Of a stretch of 64,000 nt of DNA, positions 63,461-64,000 are shown one piece after another; within the stretch, counting starts at the first letter, position 1; every line of letters starts with the position of its first letter. Source of the stretch: Xanthostigma xanthostigma (taxonomy: Eukaryota; Arthropoda; Insecta; Raphidioptera; Raphidiidae); NCBI GenBank assembly GCA_963575645.1, contig OY754476.1, forward strand, positions 8,866,001-8,930,000, given 5' to 3'. The notes under the pieces were generated by a model. That model did not search any database. It worked only from the letters and a program-made list of their open reading frames with translations, and was not told where the DNA came from. The translations under genes were made by a program, and so were the position numbers.

Positions 63461-63785
63461 TATAGTACGCGCCACGGATCTAAAAGGTTCGGAAGATAGT
63501 CACAAACAGCGTCGCAAAGGCACATTTTAGAGCCGTTGATACTCCCACCACCTCCCAGTTACCTGCACGCAACGTGCGCTCGTCGGTGATTGGCCGTGAT
63601 CGCTCGTTGCCTTTGTCACTTGTCGCTTTCCTGCTTTAAAGTACAGTCGAGTACGCTATTGTCAAGTTGCCATTGTTATTTAGTTTTGTTGAGTTGCGAG
63701 TTTGTAGTTTTCAACAGACTGTACAAGCGCAAGCCTGCATTCGCACCTAACTTCCGAGCCTTTTAGATTCGTGGCGCGTACTATA
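63461..63785. mobile_element. GCGCCACG MITE family, copy 6 (in morgue intron)
   Basis: Complete, from TATAGTACGCGCCACGGATC to GATTCGTGGCGCGTACTATA. It lies just 5' (in gene orientation) of the morgue UBC exon. Confidence 0.85.
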
Positions 63786-63835
63786 ACTGCCAATTCCGAA
63801 CCGGGAGATAGGTCAAAGTGATTTGAAAACAACTT

Positions 63836-64000
63836 CAGTAGAACGCCGATTATCCGAACGCCGATTAACCGAATCGCCAATTATCCGAATCGGTCCTAAG
63901 CGTAATATAAAAAATAAAAACCAAGTAATTTTTCAATAAAAACAAGTTTTGTGGGGACGCAAGAATACATCGAGATGTTCAAGTGAGCGTTATTGTAGAA
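63836..64000. mobile_element. Possible left end of another Tigger-type element
   Basis: CAGTAGAACGCCGATTATCC and repeated GATTAACCGAAT/AATTATCCGAAT motifs match the style of Tigger/jerky ends. The right end is outside the window. Confidence 0.45.

Overview
The window is AT-rich animal nuclear DNA. Its small split exons follow GT-AG rules, and it carries clear insect gene families: a CLIP-type serine protease, an MFSD6-like transporter and a Morgue-type E2 variant. The transposon set, above all Helitron ends with a 3' hairpin followed by CTAG|T and 5' ends opening TCTATACTAATATATAAAG, is the kind seen in butterflies and moths. I infer Lepidoptera; species unknown.

Layout, all on the + strand unless stated. 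(1) 0.36-3.1 kb: two-exon gene for an unrecognised secreted acidic protein. (2) 6.3-7.8 kb and 11.7-12.7 kb: two paralogous genes for small secreted Gly/Cys/Ser-rich proteins sharing exon structure, a GPLMR..RSADP segment and promoter layout. (3) 13-18.8 kb: repeat-dominated. (4) 18.9-20.6 kb: three coding exons for a small protein with a signal peptide and one membrane segment. (5) 20.7-27.8 kb: mostly featureless AT-rich DNA with several MITEs. (6) 27.9-34.7 kb: seven-exon MFSD6-like transporter gene; all junctions join in frame to 720 residues. (7) 34.7-41 kb: nested repeats. (8) 41.2-57.4 kb: seven-exon gene for a secreted CLIP-domain serine protease of 607 residues, with a 10.8 kb transposon-filled first intron. 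(9) 57.4-61.6 kb: foldback and Mutator-like elements. (10) 61.8-63.4 kb, minus strand: the last two coding exons of a morgue-like gene whose 5' part lies beyond the window.

Transposon remnants include hATs with 8-bp target duplications (one hAT nested in another), two pogo/Tigger MITEs keeping the first codons of the transposase, two MITEs keeping the first codons of a MADF-like ORF, a mariner/IS630 foldback keeping the transposase C-terminus on both arms, a Mutator-like remnant, a LINE RNase H/C-terminal remnant, tRNA-headed SINEs, several Helitrons, and a six-copy MITE family.

The genes do not form one pathway. The three left-hand genes and the 18.9 kb gene encode secretory products, the protease is probably a haemolymph or cuticle proteolytic-cascade enzyme, the transporter sits in a membrane, and Morgue is linked to ubiquitin and apoptosis control. 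No convincing wholly new system was found; the best leads are the Gly/Cys-rich gene pair and the structured foldback elements.
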